Source of the DNA: Lacrimispora amygdalina
GTDB taxonomy: Bacteria; Bacillota; Clostridia; Lachnospirales; Lachnospiraceae
Assembly (NCBI RefSeq): GCF_900205965.1
Contig: NZ_OAOF01000001.1
Location: 1 to 64,000, forward strand
DNA: 64,000 nucleotides
Reading direction: 5' to 3'
The notes under the pieces were generated by a model that worked only from the letters and a program-made list of their open reading frames with translations, made no database searches and was not told the origin of the DNA. Shown here one piece after another: positions 52,283 to 62,567 of this stretch (position 1 is the stretch's first letter; each line of letters starts with the position of its first letter). A program made the position numbers and the translations under genes.

Positions 52283-54913
52283 TTACATGGCTTCCGCCGC
52301 TTTTTTTACCGCATCTTCAATCATGTCATATGTATTCACCGGCTTTATCCCCAGTTTTGCCAGCTTTTTGGTGGGCTCCATGCCGATGCGCATGGCAATG
52401 ACTCCGTTGCAGCCATTTAAAGCAGCTATAATCCGTTCTATTTTATCCTCTTTCTCCCCGCATTCCTCTTCCCCCTGGCAATACTGTTCCACATTACGTT
52501 TTCCAGCAAACCGGACTTCCCCGTTCCTGTAGTCATATAAATAAAATTCCTTTGCATGACCGAAGTGGGTATCGACTATAACTCCGCTTTTGGAAGCGAC
52601 TGCAAACCGGTAGCTTTTTGAAACAGGAACAAAAACCTGCTTTTCCTCCCCAAGGAATCCTTTTAATTGTATGGATTTATCATCCGTTAACGTTCCCACT
52701 GCATCTGCCCTGCAGTGCTGGCAGTGATACATCTGGGGCATGATCTCTTCACACTGCTTTCTGATCTCATTTAGCTGCTTGTTTGAAACTGGCTCCACAT
52801 GCTCCAGCGCGCTTCCCTTTACCGGAATCATCTGCATAATATTGGTGATAAAGCAGCCCAGTGATTTCACAATCTTTACCACCTCCGGTACATGACTGTC
52901 ATTGATTCCCTTCACTGTTACGATATTGACTTTTACCAATATACCATTGGCAATTAGAAGCCTGATTCCCGCAAGCTGGTTTGCCACCATGAGAGCTCCT
53001 GCCGCATCGCCGGTGTATTCCCTGCCCATGAACCGGATATACTGATACATCTGTCCGCTGATATGGGGATCCACCGCGTTCATGGTTACTGTTACATGGG
53101 AAACTCCCAGTTCTTTTAGTTCACCGGCATACTGGGGAAGCTTCAGTCCATTGGTGGAAAGACAGAAGGTCACTTCCGGATTCTGCTTCCTTATGAGTTC
53201 AAACACTTTTTTCACATTTTCCCAGTTTTCCAGGGCTTCTCCCGGTCCGGCTATGCCCACCACGGTTAAGTTCGGCATTTTTTCCTTCACCGACAGATAC
53301 CGCTTAAGTGCTTCCTCCGGTGATAAAATAGCAGAAGTGACTCCAGGACGGCTTTCATTGGGACAGTCAAATTTTCTTACACAGTAACCGCACTGAACGT
53401 TACAGGCGGGGGCTACCGGAAGATGGATTCTGGCAAACTGATGTGCCTGGCAGTTATAGCAGGGGTGCTCCTTTGTCTTGCGTTTCATAATCTCCTCTGC
53501 AGATTCCGGAACCTTTTTATGATCAATGGCTGTATCTTTGTAGTATGTGTTATATAAGGTCTCACGGAATGTGGTTTCAACTGTATCAATGAGCTGGTTT
53601 GCAATCTCATCCATATATTCCACGGAGCCTTCATAGCCCATCATCTTTAACCTCTGACCGCCCACATGGTCATGAATTGGAAACCCTCTGCGGACCAGCG
53701 GAAGATGTAAATCCTCTGCAATACGTCTGCCGTCAGAACTGCCTGCAAGGATATTTGCTTTATAGGTAAGAACCATATCCTCAATATCCTTAAAATCCGC
53801 TTTATCTGCAATTTTATACTCATCCACCAGATACAGACCGGCAAGATTCTCAAGCTCCGGTCTGATCAGTCCGTCAAGCTCCGGACATGCCGATCCAACC
53901 CCACAGACTACCGGCATAATTCCGCATTCACACATCATACGTACAGTGGAATATACCAGATCCGGCTCCCCAAATACGGCGGCTCTTCCGGAGGAATGGT
54001 ATTTGTGGGAATCAATCATGGCATCTAAATAGCGCCCTCTCTCTTTTTTTTGTTCCTTAGGAATTTCATTCCCCGAAATACGGGACAGCGCATCTAAAAA
54101 TGCATCCGTATCTCTTAACCCCACCGGCAGGGACAGCCGCTCATAAGGAACTCCATACGTTTCATACAGATATTCTCCCACTGAATTTTTATGATGAAAT
54201 GCGGTTAATTCCAATGTAAATCTTGCTCCACCCATCTGCTTTAACCGGGCCAGGTCCGTTCCCTCATGGGGCAGGCGGTTGTAATGGGGATCGTGAGCAC
54301 TGTCTAAATTATCAGATAAGTCAGGGAGCAGAATGGCATCAATTCCAAAAAGAGAGAGCATCCTCTTTAAATATCTGGTATCTGCAGGGCTGATGGGCGC
54401 AGTGATCACATTTACCATATCATTTTTTCCGGCATCCATTTTAATAGAAGATACAATGGAAAAAAGAGCTGCGAAATATCCCTCATACTGACTTCCGCCG
54501 TATCCGGGGGAATGGCAGGGAATCAGCGTGATGTCCCTGTATCCCGGATTTTCTTCCAGAAAGGACTGGAGTATTCCCGGAACATCTTCACCGATGGTTT
54601 CCGCCAGGCAGGTGGTCATCACTCCGATAATTTCCGGATGGTAAAGCTCAATTAAATTCTTTAATCCCTTTTTCAAATTTTCACTGCCTCCGTATACCGT
54701 TCCCTGCTCGGTCAGGGATGAGGAAGCGATATCCACCGGTTCATTGTAATGAGTCGCCATATGACGGCGGATGTAGGTCGCACACCCCTGAGAACCGTGA
54801 AGAATGGTCATACAGTTCTTCAGACCGTAAAATGCAGTTGCGCTGCCCATTGGCATACACATCTTGCAGGGATTTATATTTAGATTCACCAGAGGTTTTA
54901 CTTCACTTTTCAT
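52283..54913 (-). CDS. nifN-B: NifN-NifB fusion with C-terminal NifX-like domain
   Basis: This encodes 876 residues from ATG 54913. A GTG 6 bp upstream overlaps the site. Residues 1 to about 440 are NifN (INPCKMCMPMGSATAFYGLK, LHGSQGCATYIRRH, TTCLAETIGEDV), half of the NifEN scaffold. Residues about 475-760 are NifB, a radical SAM enzyme that makes the NifB-co core: HPCYNCQAHQFARIHLPVAP, the CNVQCGYC cluster motif, and the late CQHCRADAVG. Residues about 775-876 are a NifX/NafY-type cofactor-binding domain (VDTHFGHAKEFYLYDYRNGE). The fusion is known from C. pasteurianum and channels NifB-co straight to NifEN. Confidence 0.95.
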   Translation of the reverse strand: MKSEVKPLVNLNINPCKMCMPMGSATAFYGLKNCMTILHGSQGCATYIRRHMATHYNEPVDIASSSLTEQGTVYGGSENLKKGLKNLIELYHPEIIGVMTTCLAETIGEDVPGILQSFLEENPGYRDITLIPCHSPGYGGSQYEGYFAALFSIVSSIKMDAGKNDMVNVITAPISPADTRYLKRMLSLFGIDAILLPDLSDNLDSAHDPHYNRLPHEGTDLARLKQMGGARFTLELTAFHHKNSVGEYLYETYGVPYERLSLPVGLRDTDAFLDALSRISGNEIPKEQKKERGRYLDAMIDSHKYHSSGRAAVFGEPDLVYSTVRMMCECGIMPVVCGVGSACPELDGLIRPELENLAGLYLVDEYKIADKADFKDIEDMVLTYKANILAGSSDGRRIAEDLHLPLVRRGFPIHDHVGGQRLKMMGYEGSVEYMDEIANQLIDTVETTFRETLYNTYYKDTAIDHKKVPESAEEIMKRKTKEHPCYNCQAHQFARIHLPVAPACNVQCGYCVRKFDCPNESRPGVTSAILSPEEALKRYLSVKEKMPNLTVVGIAGPGEALENWENVKKVFELIRKQNPEVTFCLSTNGLKLPQYAGELKELGVSHVTVTMNAVDPHISGQMYQYIRFMGREYTGDAAGALMVANQLAGIRLLIANGILVKVNIVTVKGINDSHVPEVVKIVKSLGCFITNIMQMIPVKGSALEHVEPVSNKQLNEIRKQCEEIMPQMYHCQHCRADAVGTLTDDKSIQLKGFLGEEKQVFVPVSKSYRFAVASKSGVIVDTHFGHAKEFYLYDYRNGEVRFAGKRNVEQYCQGEEECGEKEDKIERIIAALNGCNGVIAMRIGMEPTKKLAKLGIKPVNTYDMIEDAVKKAAEAM

Positions 54914-54931
54914 TGTCACTCCGCCTTTCTG

Positions 54932-56287
54932 TCAGCTGATATAGCCCCATACCGGACTGTTTATGCTTTTATTGATTTCCATGGTGAAATTGACCACCCC
55001 TTCAAAACCGGCTAACGGGAACTTTCTTTCATGATTGTGATCACAAAATGCGATTCCAAGCTTATAGGCAAGAGGTCTTTCCTTTACACCTCCCACCAGA
55101 ATATCCGCCCCTTTTTCTTTCATGAAGGTCTCTAACTCTGCCGGATTGGCATCATCAAGTATAATGGTGTCAGATTTCACCAGACTCTCAATCACTTCAT
55201 AATCTTCCTTTTTCCCTGTCTGGGTACCGACCACCACAGTTTCCATCCCCATGGCCTGAAACTGCCGGATGAGTGAAATTGCCTTAAATCCCCCGCCTAC
55301 GTAGATGGCGGCTTTTTTCCCCTCCAGGTTTTTCCGGTACCGGCCTAAGAAATTCTCCAGCTCCTCCGCTTTCTTCTTACAAAATTCCACTGCCTTTTTT
55401 CTTGCCAGCTCATTTCCTAGTGCCTCAGCTGTCCTGATTAAGGAAGTGGTGGTGTCTTCAATTCCAAAGAAACTGACCTTTATAAAGGGAATGCCAAATT
55501 CCTCTTCCATGCGGTTTGCCAGATAGGTGCTGGAGCCTGCACACTGAACAATATTTAATGCAGCCTTTGGCGCTTCAATCATATCCTCATAGCAGGTGTC
55601 ACCGGTAAAACCTGAGATTACATCAATCCCGATCTCCCTGAAATAATTCTTGATGATCCACATTTCTCCTGCCAGATTAAAATCTCCCAGTATATTGATG
55701 GCAGTCCTTTTCTCCTGACTTTTATGGGGCAGAAGCACGTTCATAATGGCATCACATGCCATGCGGTAGCCGGTGGATTTATTACCGGAAAAGCCGGGAG
55801 ACTTTACAGGAATCACAGGAATGTGATACTGCTCTGATTTCATCTTGCATAAGGCCTCCACATCGTCTCCGATTACACCAACGATACAGGTGGCATAGAT
55901 AAATATCAGCTTTACATTATCTTCTTTCTCCATCAGCTCATCGACTGCTGCCTCAAGCTTTCTGATTCCGCCGAATATAATATCTGTTTCCTGCAAATCC
56001 GTAGAAAAGCTGTTTCTATATATATCCTCCCCGCTGGTTAAGGACCCCCTGATATCCCAGGTATAGCTGGAACACCCGATTGGGCCATGAACGATATGCC
56101 AGGCATCGGTAATGGGATTTAAAACAACTCTTGCACCGCAGTATACACAGGCCCGCTGTGATACGGAACCGGATACACTGTTGCTGTCACATGAAATCTG
56201 CCCCCCCAGGCCATTACACCCGTCTTTTACAACAATGGAACTTCTCCTGGCGTCCAATATATTCCTGTTGCTGCTCTCCGTTTCCAT
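54932..56287 (-). CDS. nifE: FeMo-cofactor scaffold NifE
   Basis: This encodes 451 residues. It pairs with NifN to mature NifB-co into FeMo-co. Motifs are SQRACVYCGARVVLNPI, IVHGPIGCSSYTWDIRGSL, and YATCIVGVIGDDVE, all cluster-ligand regions. I start at ATG 56287, 7 nt after AGGAG. The ATG at 56293 is too close. It lies 18 bp before nifN-B. The catalytic FeMo-co His seen in NifD is not in the equivalent RP/H context, as expected for NifE. Confidence 0.94.
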   Translation of the reverse strand: METESSNRNILDARRSSIVVKDGCNGLGGQISCDSNSVSGSVSQRACVYCGARVVLNPITDAWHIVHGPIGCSSYTWDIRGSLTSGEDIYRNSFSTDLQETDIIFGGIRKLEAAVDELMEKEDNVKLIFIYATCIVGVIGDDVEALCKMKSEQYHIPVIPVKSPGFSGNKSTGYRMACDAIMNVLLPHKSQEKRTAINILGDFNLAGEMWIIKNYFREIGIDVISGFTGDTCYEDMIEAPKAALNIVQCAGSSTYLANRMEEEFGIPFIKVSFFGIEDTTTSLIRTAEALGNELARKKAVEFCKKKAEELENFLGRYRKNLEGKKAAIYVGGGFKAISLIRQFQAMGMETVVVGTQTGKKEDYEVIESLVKSDTIILDDANPAELETFMKEKGADILVGGVKERPLAYKLGIAFCDHNHERKFPLAGFEGVVNFTMEINKSINSPVWGYIS

Positions 56288-56370
56288 AGTCATACTCCTT
56301 TCAAAGCCCTGCCAATTAAACAGAAATAGGGAGGGGGCGGCTCCCTCCCTGGTTCCATTTTCGTTCTGAT

Positions 56371-57744
56371 TTACATAACTACATCAAAATCTTCGTCAGC
56401 CGCATCCCGGTCCTGCCGGTCCATCATGGCATCTACTATTTTTTCCGTATAGCGGATTGCACCTGCGTATCCCACAGTAGCCTGTATTGGATTTCCGTAG
56501 CGGTCCAGTACCGGAAATCCCATACGTACCAGCGGTATATCTTCTGCTTTTGCAATCTGTTTTCCATAGCTGGAGCCTAAAAGAAGATCTACCGGCTCAT
56601 TTTTAATCAGCTGATGAAGATAGAATAAATCCGTATCAGCCTTCACGATATATTCGCTTTCGTCCACCCCATACTGATCCATCAGCTCTTTGATCTCTTT
56701 CTCCCAACGGGCTTTTGGTGTACCCGTAATAATGTATTTCGGGCTCATTCCCAGTTCCAGGCATAAGGCTGTAAATCCATACACAATGTCAGGATCTCCG
56801 TAGATGGCGGCTTTCTTCTTATATACATACTGATGGGAATCCAGCATTAAATCCACCAGTCTGCCCCGCTCATCCTCCAGCTCCTTTGGAACCTCTTTCT
56901 TTGTAAATTTCTGAAGCTCCAGTATGAACTGATCTGTCAGCTTGACGCCCACAGGAACTGGAATATTGGAGAAAGGAACTTTGTATTCCTTTTTTAAATG
57001 CTCCGATGGTTCCAGTGAGCAGTAGATTCCCATGGAAATCAGCTTTTCACAATCTCCCAGTGCCTCAATATCTTTGGCTTTGGTACCTGCATTGTCATGA
57101 AAATATTCATTCTTCCCATCCATTGGGTGATCCAGTGTTCCGTCATGATCAGGAAAATAAATATATTTTGCACCCATCAGCCCTGCAATCCGTTTTAACT
57201 CCCTGTCATCTCCCGGATTGACCCAGCCTGGGAAAATGGCCACTTTTCCATTGGGCGTTCCTGTTTTCTTAGTCATATACCGCATGAAACCAATCATCAT
57301 ATTGGAAAATCCCTGGATATGAGACCCTTCGTAGGAAGGTGTACTTGCATAAAGAACTGTTTTTCCCTCCGGAACTTCCATATCCAGAATGTAGGAACCA
57401 ACGTCGTCACCAATGGTCTCAGAAAGACAAGTGGTATGGATGGCCATAATATCCGGTTTATAGATATCAAAAACGTTCTTCACTGCTGTGTTGATATTGC
57501 TGCGTCCTCCGAATACAGATGCGCCCTCTGTAAATGAGCTTGAGGAAGCAATGGCAGGCTCCTTAAAATGCCGGCTCAGCACCGTCCTGTGATAGGAACA
57601 GCACCCCTGGGATCCATGGGAATGGGGCATGCACTTTTCGGCTCCCAGAGCGCAGAACATCGCGCCTACCGGTTCACAGGTCTTACAGGGATTGATGGTC
57701 ATGTGGCGGTTTTCCATAATTTCTTTTGGTGTTAATTCAAGCAT
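56371..57744 (-). CDS. nifK: MoFe protein beta subunit
   Basis: This encodes 457 residues, the short NifK type typical of C. pasteurianum (about 458) rather than the 520-residue proteobacterial form. P-cluster cysteines are in INPCKTCEPVGAMFC, HGSQGCCSYHRTVL and HTTCLSETIGDDV. The start is ATG 57744, which overlaps the nifD stop as ATGA and follows GGAGG by 9 nt. A longer frame to 57792 is rejected. It forms the alpha2-beta2 MoFe protein with NifD. Confidence 0.96.
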   Translation of the reverse strand: MLELTPKEIMENRHMTINPCKTCEPVGAMFCALGAEKCMPHSHGSQGCCSYHRTVLSRHFKEPAIASSSSFTEGASVFGGRSNINTAVKNVFDIYKPDIMAIHTTCLSETIGDDVGSYILDMEVPEGKTVLYASTPSYEGSHIQGFSNMMIGFMRYMTKKTGTPNGKVAIFPGWVNPGDDRELKRIAGLMGAKYIYFPDHDGTLDHPMDGKNEYFHDNAGTKAKDIEALGDCEKLISMGIYCSLEPSEHLKKEYKVPFSNIPVPVGVKLTDQFILELQKFTKKEVPKELEDERGRLVDLMLDSHQYVYKKKAAIYGDPDIVYGFTALCLELGMSPKYIITGTPKARWEKEIKELMDQYGVDESEYIVKADTDLFYLHQLIKNEPVDLLLGSSYGKQIAKAEDIPLVRMGFPVLDRYGNPIQATVGYAGAIRYTEKIVDAMMDRQDRDAADEDFDVVM

Positions 57745-59342
57745 CAGCCAGCACCTCCTAACGTTCCTTCTAGCATCGGCATGGTTTTCCACGGCGGTTT
57801 CACCAGTGACCAGGCGTTTGTATAAAGACTCATGGTTATATCTCTTCCAAAATTCACTGCTCCCCGAAAGCCTGCATACGGTCCGGAGTAATCATAGGAA
57901 TGCATCTGACGGGATACAACTCCGCTATGCTGTATCGCATATTTATCTTTAATTCCGGAAAAGAATATGTCTGGTTTAAACGCTTCAATCAGCTGGTCTG
58001 TTTCAAACATGTTATAGTCATCCACCACCATGTAACCTTCTTTCATATCTTTTATCATTCCCCTGTAGGTATCCAGCTCCACGCCTTCCTTCCGCAGAAT
58101 ATCCAGCTCTTCCACAGTGTATCTGTCTTCATACCCCACGGCTCTCTCCACCGTAATCTCCTCGATGTTTTTAGAATCAGCATCTGCTTTAATCTGAGGA
58201 ATAATTTCCCGTCCCTCATAATCATCCCGGTGGGCAAATTCATAGCCTGCAATGGTTGTTTCCATACCAAAATCCTTTAAAAGCATCTGATAATGATGGG
58301 AACGGGAGCCTCCTACAAAGATTCCGGCTGTTTTACCCTTTAATTTTGATTTGTAATACTCCATATCCTCACTGATTTCCGCCAGTTCCTCTGCAATCAC
58401 CTCTTCCGTGCGTCTGGTAAGCTCCGGATCATTGAAGTATTTTGCCATCATGCGCAGTGATTTGGACGTAGCCCCTATTCCAATAAAATTCACCTTCAGC
58501 CAGTCAATTCCATATTTGGTTTTCATCATCTGTGCTATGTAATTGATGGACCGGTGGCACATAACCAGATTCAAATCCGCCAGATGGGAATTTTTTAAAG
58601 TCTCGTAAGATCCGTCACCGGTAAATACGGAAACCACTTCATAACCAATCTTTTTAAGGATCCGTTCCTGTTCCCAGCCGTCACCTCCGATGTTGTACTC
58701 ACCTAAAATATTTACACTGTATTTACCCTTGGGCGCCTCTTCCCCTTTTCCGATTACATAACGCATCAGTCCGTTGTTGGCAATGTGGTGACCGGATGAC
58801 TGGGAAACCCCCTTATATCCCTCGCAGGAATATCCAATGGCTGTAATGCCGTATTTTTCTTCCACTCTTCTTGCCACAGCCTGCACATCATCACCAATCA
58901 GACCGATGGGGCAGGTTGAGCAGATGAAAATACACTTGGGATGGAACAGCTGCATAATCTCATCGATTCCAGCTTCTAACTTCTTCTCGCCTCCAAATAC
59001 AATATCCGATGCCCTCATATCCGTGCAAAAGGAATAAGGTACAAAATTTTGCTCGCCTTCATAGGAAGGTTTTGCTTTATTCCTTCTGGTTGCCCAGGAA
59101 TAGAAGGCACAGCCAATGGGTCCGTGTGTAATAACAACGGTATCCTTCACAGGTCCTACCACAACGCCTTTGCAGCCTGCATAGCAGCAGCCTCTTGCAG
59201 TGATAATTCCCGGTATCGCCCTGGTATTAGCCGCAATCTCATCCGGATTTTCACCAAATTCCAGCTGAGTGATGTGACTTTTTCTATTTTTAAATACTCT
59301 GGATGAATATTTATCCAACAATGAATCTCGTTCCTTTGACAT
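57744..59342 (-). CDS. nifD: MoFe protein alpha subunit
   Basis: This encodes 532 residues. P-cluster ligands are C52 (RGCCYAGCKGVVVGP), C78 (THGPIGC) and C144 (CSTCPIGLIGDDV). FeMo-co ligands are C262 (MCHRSINYI) and the His in SRQMHSYDYSGPYAGFRGAV. It carries the roughly 50-residue insertion between about 370 and 430 that marks clostridial NifD. The GGSRSHHYQ and YEFAHRDDYEGRE motifs also match C. pasteurianum. It is the Mo type, not V or Fe-only. I start at ATG 59342, 8 nt after AGGAGG. The GTG at 59351 is rejected. Confidence 0.96.
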   Translation of the reverse strand: MSKERDSLLDKYSSRVFKNRKSHITQLEFGENPDEIAANTRAIPGIITARGCCYAGCKGVVVGPVKDTVVITHGPIGCAFYSWATRRNKAKPSYEGEQNFVPYSFCTDMRASDIVFGGEKKLEAGIDEIMQLFHPKCIFICSTCPIGLIGDDVQAVARRVEEKYGITAIGYSCEGYKGVSQSSGHHIANNGLMRYVIGKGEEAPKGKYSVNILGEYNIGGDGWEQERILKKIGYEVVSVFTGDGSYETLKNSHLADLNLVMCHRSINYIAQMMKTKYGIDWLKVNFIGIGATSKSLRMMAKYFNDPELTRRTEEVIAEELAEISEDMEYYKSKLKGKTAGIFVGGSRSHHYQMLLKDFGMETTIAGYEFAHRDDYEGREIIPQIKADADSKNIEEITVERAVGYEDRYTVEELDILRKEGVELDTYRGMIKDMKEGYMVVDDYNMFETDQLIEAFKPDIFFSGIKDKYAIQHSGVVSRQMHSYDYSGPYAGFRGAVNFGRDITMSLYTNAWSLVKPPWKTMPMLEGTLGGAG

Positions 59343-59357
59343 CTCCCTCACCTCCTG

Positions 59358-59741
59358 TCAATATGCTTCTTTTGTGCATTCTCCGCTTCTGACCGTATAA
59401 GCTTCATAAATGGGAAGCACAAATATTTTTCCGTCCCCGGGATTTCCTGTCTGGTTGGTTTTTATCAGTATATCCACCACATCTTTTACCTGCTGATCTT
59501 CTACAATCAGGGTGACCAGCCGTTTTGGAATCCAGCGGAAAGACTCTGTTAAATATTCTCCTTTGGGAGTCATGGGAAGCTCTCCGGATTCCAGAACCAG
59601 CGTCAGAAGCTCCGGATCAATCCGTTTCTTTCCTCTTCCTAATACCGGTCTGCAGGTTAATGCAGGGAATCCGCCTTCTGCCAGAGCTTTCTTCGTGGGG
59701 TTTATTTTATTTACCCGGATAAATGCCATTACCTCTTTCAT
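59358..59741 (-). CDS. nifI2: PII-like nitrogenase regulator NifI2
   Basis: This encodes 127 residues of the GlnB family, NifI2 type. The T-loop region is longer than in GlnB (RKRIDPELLTLVLESG-like, here GKKRIDPELLTLVLESGELP), with PGDGKIFVLPIYEAYTVRSG at the C-terminal nucleotide site. With NifI1 it binds the MoFe protein and blocks NifH docking when ammonium is available. 2-oxoglutarate and ATP relieve this. The position between nifH and nifD is typical of methanogens and Clostridia. Confidence 0.94.
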   Translation of the reverse strand: MKEVMAFIRVNKINPTKKALAEGGFPALTCRPVLGRGKKRIDPELLTLVLESGELPMTPKGEYLTESFRWIPKRLVTLIVEDQQVKDVVDILIKTNQTGNPGDGKIFVLPIYEAYTVRSGECTKEAY

Positions 59742-59755
59742 AGCAATCGTTCCTC

Positions 59756-60079
59756 CTAAAGTCCCTGCTTACCTGTACTGATCGTATAGGCATCCTCTAC
59801 GGGAGATACAAAAATACGTCCATCTCCATAATTACCCTCTCCAGTTCTGGCGGTTCTCATAATCACTCTCACCAGATCCTCCTTATCTTCATCATTACAG
59901 AAAAATAACAGCATTTCTTTTGGAATCTCATCGTAATGGACATCTCCTACCGTGATTCCTTTTTGTTTGCCCCGTCCATATACATCCATCTTGGTCACTG
60001 CCTGAAATCCAGCTTCTGAGGCTTCCTTCATAACAATATCCGCTTTTTCCGGCCTGATAATCGCTCTCACCAATAACAT
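59756..60079 (-). CDS. nifI1: PII-like nitrogenase regulator NifI1
   Basis: This encodes 107 residues. PII features are LLVRAIIRPEKADIVMKEAS, VTKMDVYGRGKQKG leading into the T-loop, and the C-terminal TGEGNYGDGRIFVSPVEDAY that binds ATP/ADP. The T-loop lacks the uridylylated Tyr of GlnB in its normal context. It forms a hetero-oligomer with NifI2 for the ammonium switch-off of nitrogenase. It follows nifH by 25 bp with GGAGA in front. Confidence 0.94.
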   Translation of the reverse strand: MLLVRAIIRPEKADIVMKEASEAGFQAVTKMDVYGRGKQKGITVGDVHYDEIPKEMLLFFCNDEDKEDLVRVIMRTARTGEGNYGDGRIFVSPVEDAYTISTGKQGL

Positions 60080-60104
60080 AATATTTTCTCCTCTCCCTGA
60101 CTGC

Positions 60105-61142
<1,038 letters not shown>

Positions 61143-61177
61143 TCAATCGTTTTATCTAAAAATTATACTGGATAAGT

Positions 61178-61201
61178 AAAAAAGAGCCGTATTTCCGGCT
61201 C
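61178..61201 (-). terminator. terminator of the mod-mop operon
   Basis: GAGCCG (61184-61189) and CGGCTC (61196-61201) form the stem. Read leftwards it is followed by TTTTTT. It separates the molybdate genes from the nif promoter. Confidence 0.85.
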
Positions 61202-61217
61202 CCTCATTTGTTCTGTC

Positions 61218-61427
61218 TTAATCAATTCCAACCATAACAGACGTTGCCTTTATAATGGCATATGCATCCGACCCTACTTCCAGCTTCAGATTCTTTACTG
61301 AGGCCATGGATATTGTAGCAGATATGAAATTCCCCCCTCCAATGTCTATGGTCACAATCCCGTTCACTGCACCGGTTTCAATCTCTACCACTTTTCCCTT
61401 TAACTGATTTCTGGCACTTATTTTCAT
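61218..61427 (-). CDS. mop: molbindin, Mop-type molybdate-binding protein
   Basis: This encodes 69 residues, a single TOBE/Mop domain (ISARNQLKGKVVEIETGAVN, then TISMASVKNLKLEVGSDAYA and IIKATSVMVGID). Molbindins oligomerise and store or buffer molybdate in the cytoplasm. It lies between modABC and nifH, and so probably balances Mo for FeMo-co. The length is typical, and the similar clostridial Mop proteins sit near nif genes. Confidence 0.93.
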   Translation of the reverse strand: MKISARNQLKGKVVEIETGAVNGIVTIDIGGGNFISATISMASVKNLKLEVGSDAYAIIKATSVMVGID

Positions 61428-61516
61428 ACGATCAGCCTCCCCCTCAATGTCTTATTTTAATTATAATAATTTTTTGTCCGGTATTTGTCAATTTATTTCA
61501 TTAATACCTTATAAAA

Positions 61517-62566
61517 TTAAGACAAAAGTAACAGATCTTCTTTGGGAAATTTTAAATATAATGGAATCGACTCTGATTCTTCCGTATCGTATTTGCTTTT
61601 TTCCCTGATCCACCAGATCTTTGCAGACGATCCTTTTGCATTCTGAACTAAATACTGGTGCTGAAAGGTTGTATGGGCACTTCCTGCCAGAGAAACCTTC
61701 ATTGTATTCTCTTCTCCGAATTTCTCTGCCGGCACTAGATTGTGACCTCTGATTCCGATATAACGAATGGAATCTCCAATCAGTTCATCTGTTTTCAGTT
61801 TTATGTTCCAGTCAAGTGCAAAAAGTTCATGATCACTGATTCGTTCTATAGGGGAGATATTCTTACACCCAGTCAGTCTGGCAGCCTCCAGCTTTTCCGG
61901 TTTCCTGAAAATTTCCTTAGTAAATCCATTTACAACACGTTCCCCATTCGCCAGCAGGATCATACGGTCACAGAACCGGAAAATCTCATCTCTGGAATGG
62001 GAAACAAACAGCACATCCTGGTTAAGTTCGTTTAACAGTTCCAGCATTTCCAACTGAAGAGTGTCTTTTAAAAATCCGTCCAGAGCAGAAAAAGGTTCAT
62101 CAAGTAAAATCATCTCTGGTTTACATAAAAGCATCCGTGCCAGGGCCACGCGCTGCTGCTGGCCTCCTGACAGCTGGGACGGAAGACGTTTTTCCAGCCC
62201 CTTAAGCTGAAACCGACTGATCTGTTCTAAAACCTGACTGCCAGTTTCCTTTCCCTTTCCTGTCAGGGCTATTTTCAGATTTTCCTCCACTGTCATGGTG
62301 GGAAACAGTGCATAATTCTGAAAGAGATACCCGACGTGGCGGTCTCTTGCCGGCAGATTGATTCCTTTTTCTGAATCAAACAGCACTCTTTCGTTATGAA
62401 TGATCCTGCCGCTGTCCGGTTTTTCAATGCCTGCCACACATTTTAATGTCATGCTTTTTCCGCAGCCGGAAGCCCCTAGTATTCCCATACAGCCGCCGTT
62501 TGTTTCAAATTCCACATTGAGATGAAAACCGTGAAATTTTTTGTCTATCTTCACCTTCAGGGCCAT
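61517..62566 (-). CDS. modC: molybdate ABC transporter ATPase
   Basis: This encodes 349 residues from ATG 62566. A longer frame to 62608 overlaps modB and is rejected. ABC motifs are the Walker A LGASGCGKSMTL, the Q-loop GYLFQNYALFPTMTVEEN, the signature QLSGGQQQRVALARM, and the Walker B MILLDEPFSALDGFL, with the switch His in VSHSRDE. The C-terminal about 110 residues form a TOBE-like domain, in which molybdate can inhibit transport. It energises ModB. Confidence 0.92.
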   Translation of the reverse strand: MALKVKIDKKFHGFHLNVEFETNGGCMGILGASGCGKSMTLKCVAGIEKPDSGRIIHNERVLFDSEKGINLPARDRHVGYLFQNYALFPTMTVEENLKIALTGKGKETGSQVLEQISRFQLKGLEKRLPSQLSGGQQQRVALARMLLCKPEMILLDEPFSALDGFLKDTLQLEMLELLNELNQDVLFVSHSRDEIFRFCDRMILLANGERVVNGFTKEIFRKPEKLEAARLTGCKNISPIERISDHELFALDWNIKLKTDELIGDSIRYIGIRGHNLVPAEKFGEENTMKVSLAGSAHTTFQHQYLVQNAKGSSAKIWWIREKSKYDTEESESIPLYLKFPKEDLLLLS

Positions 62567-62567
62567 A

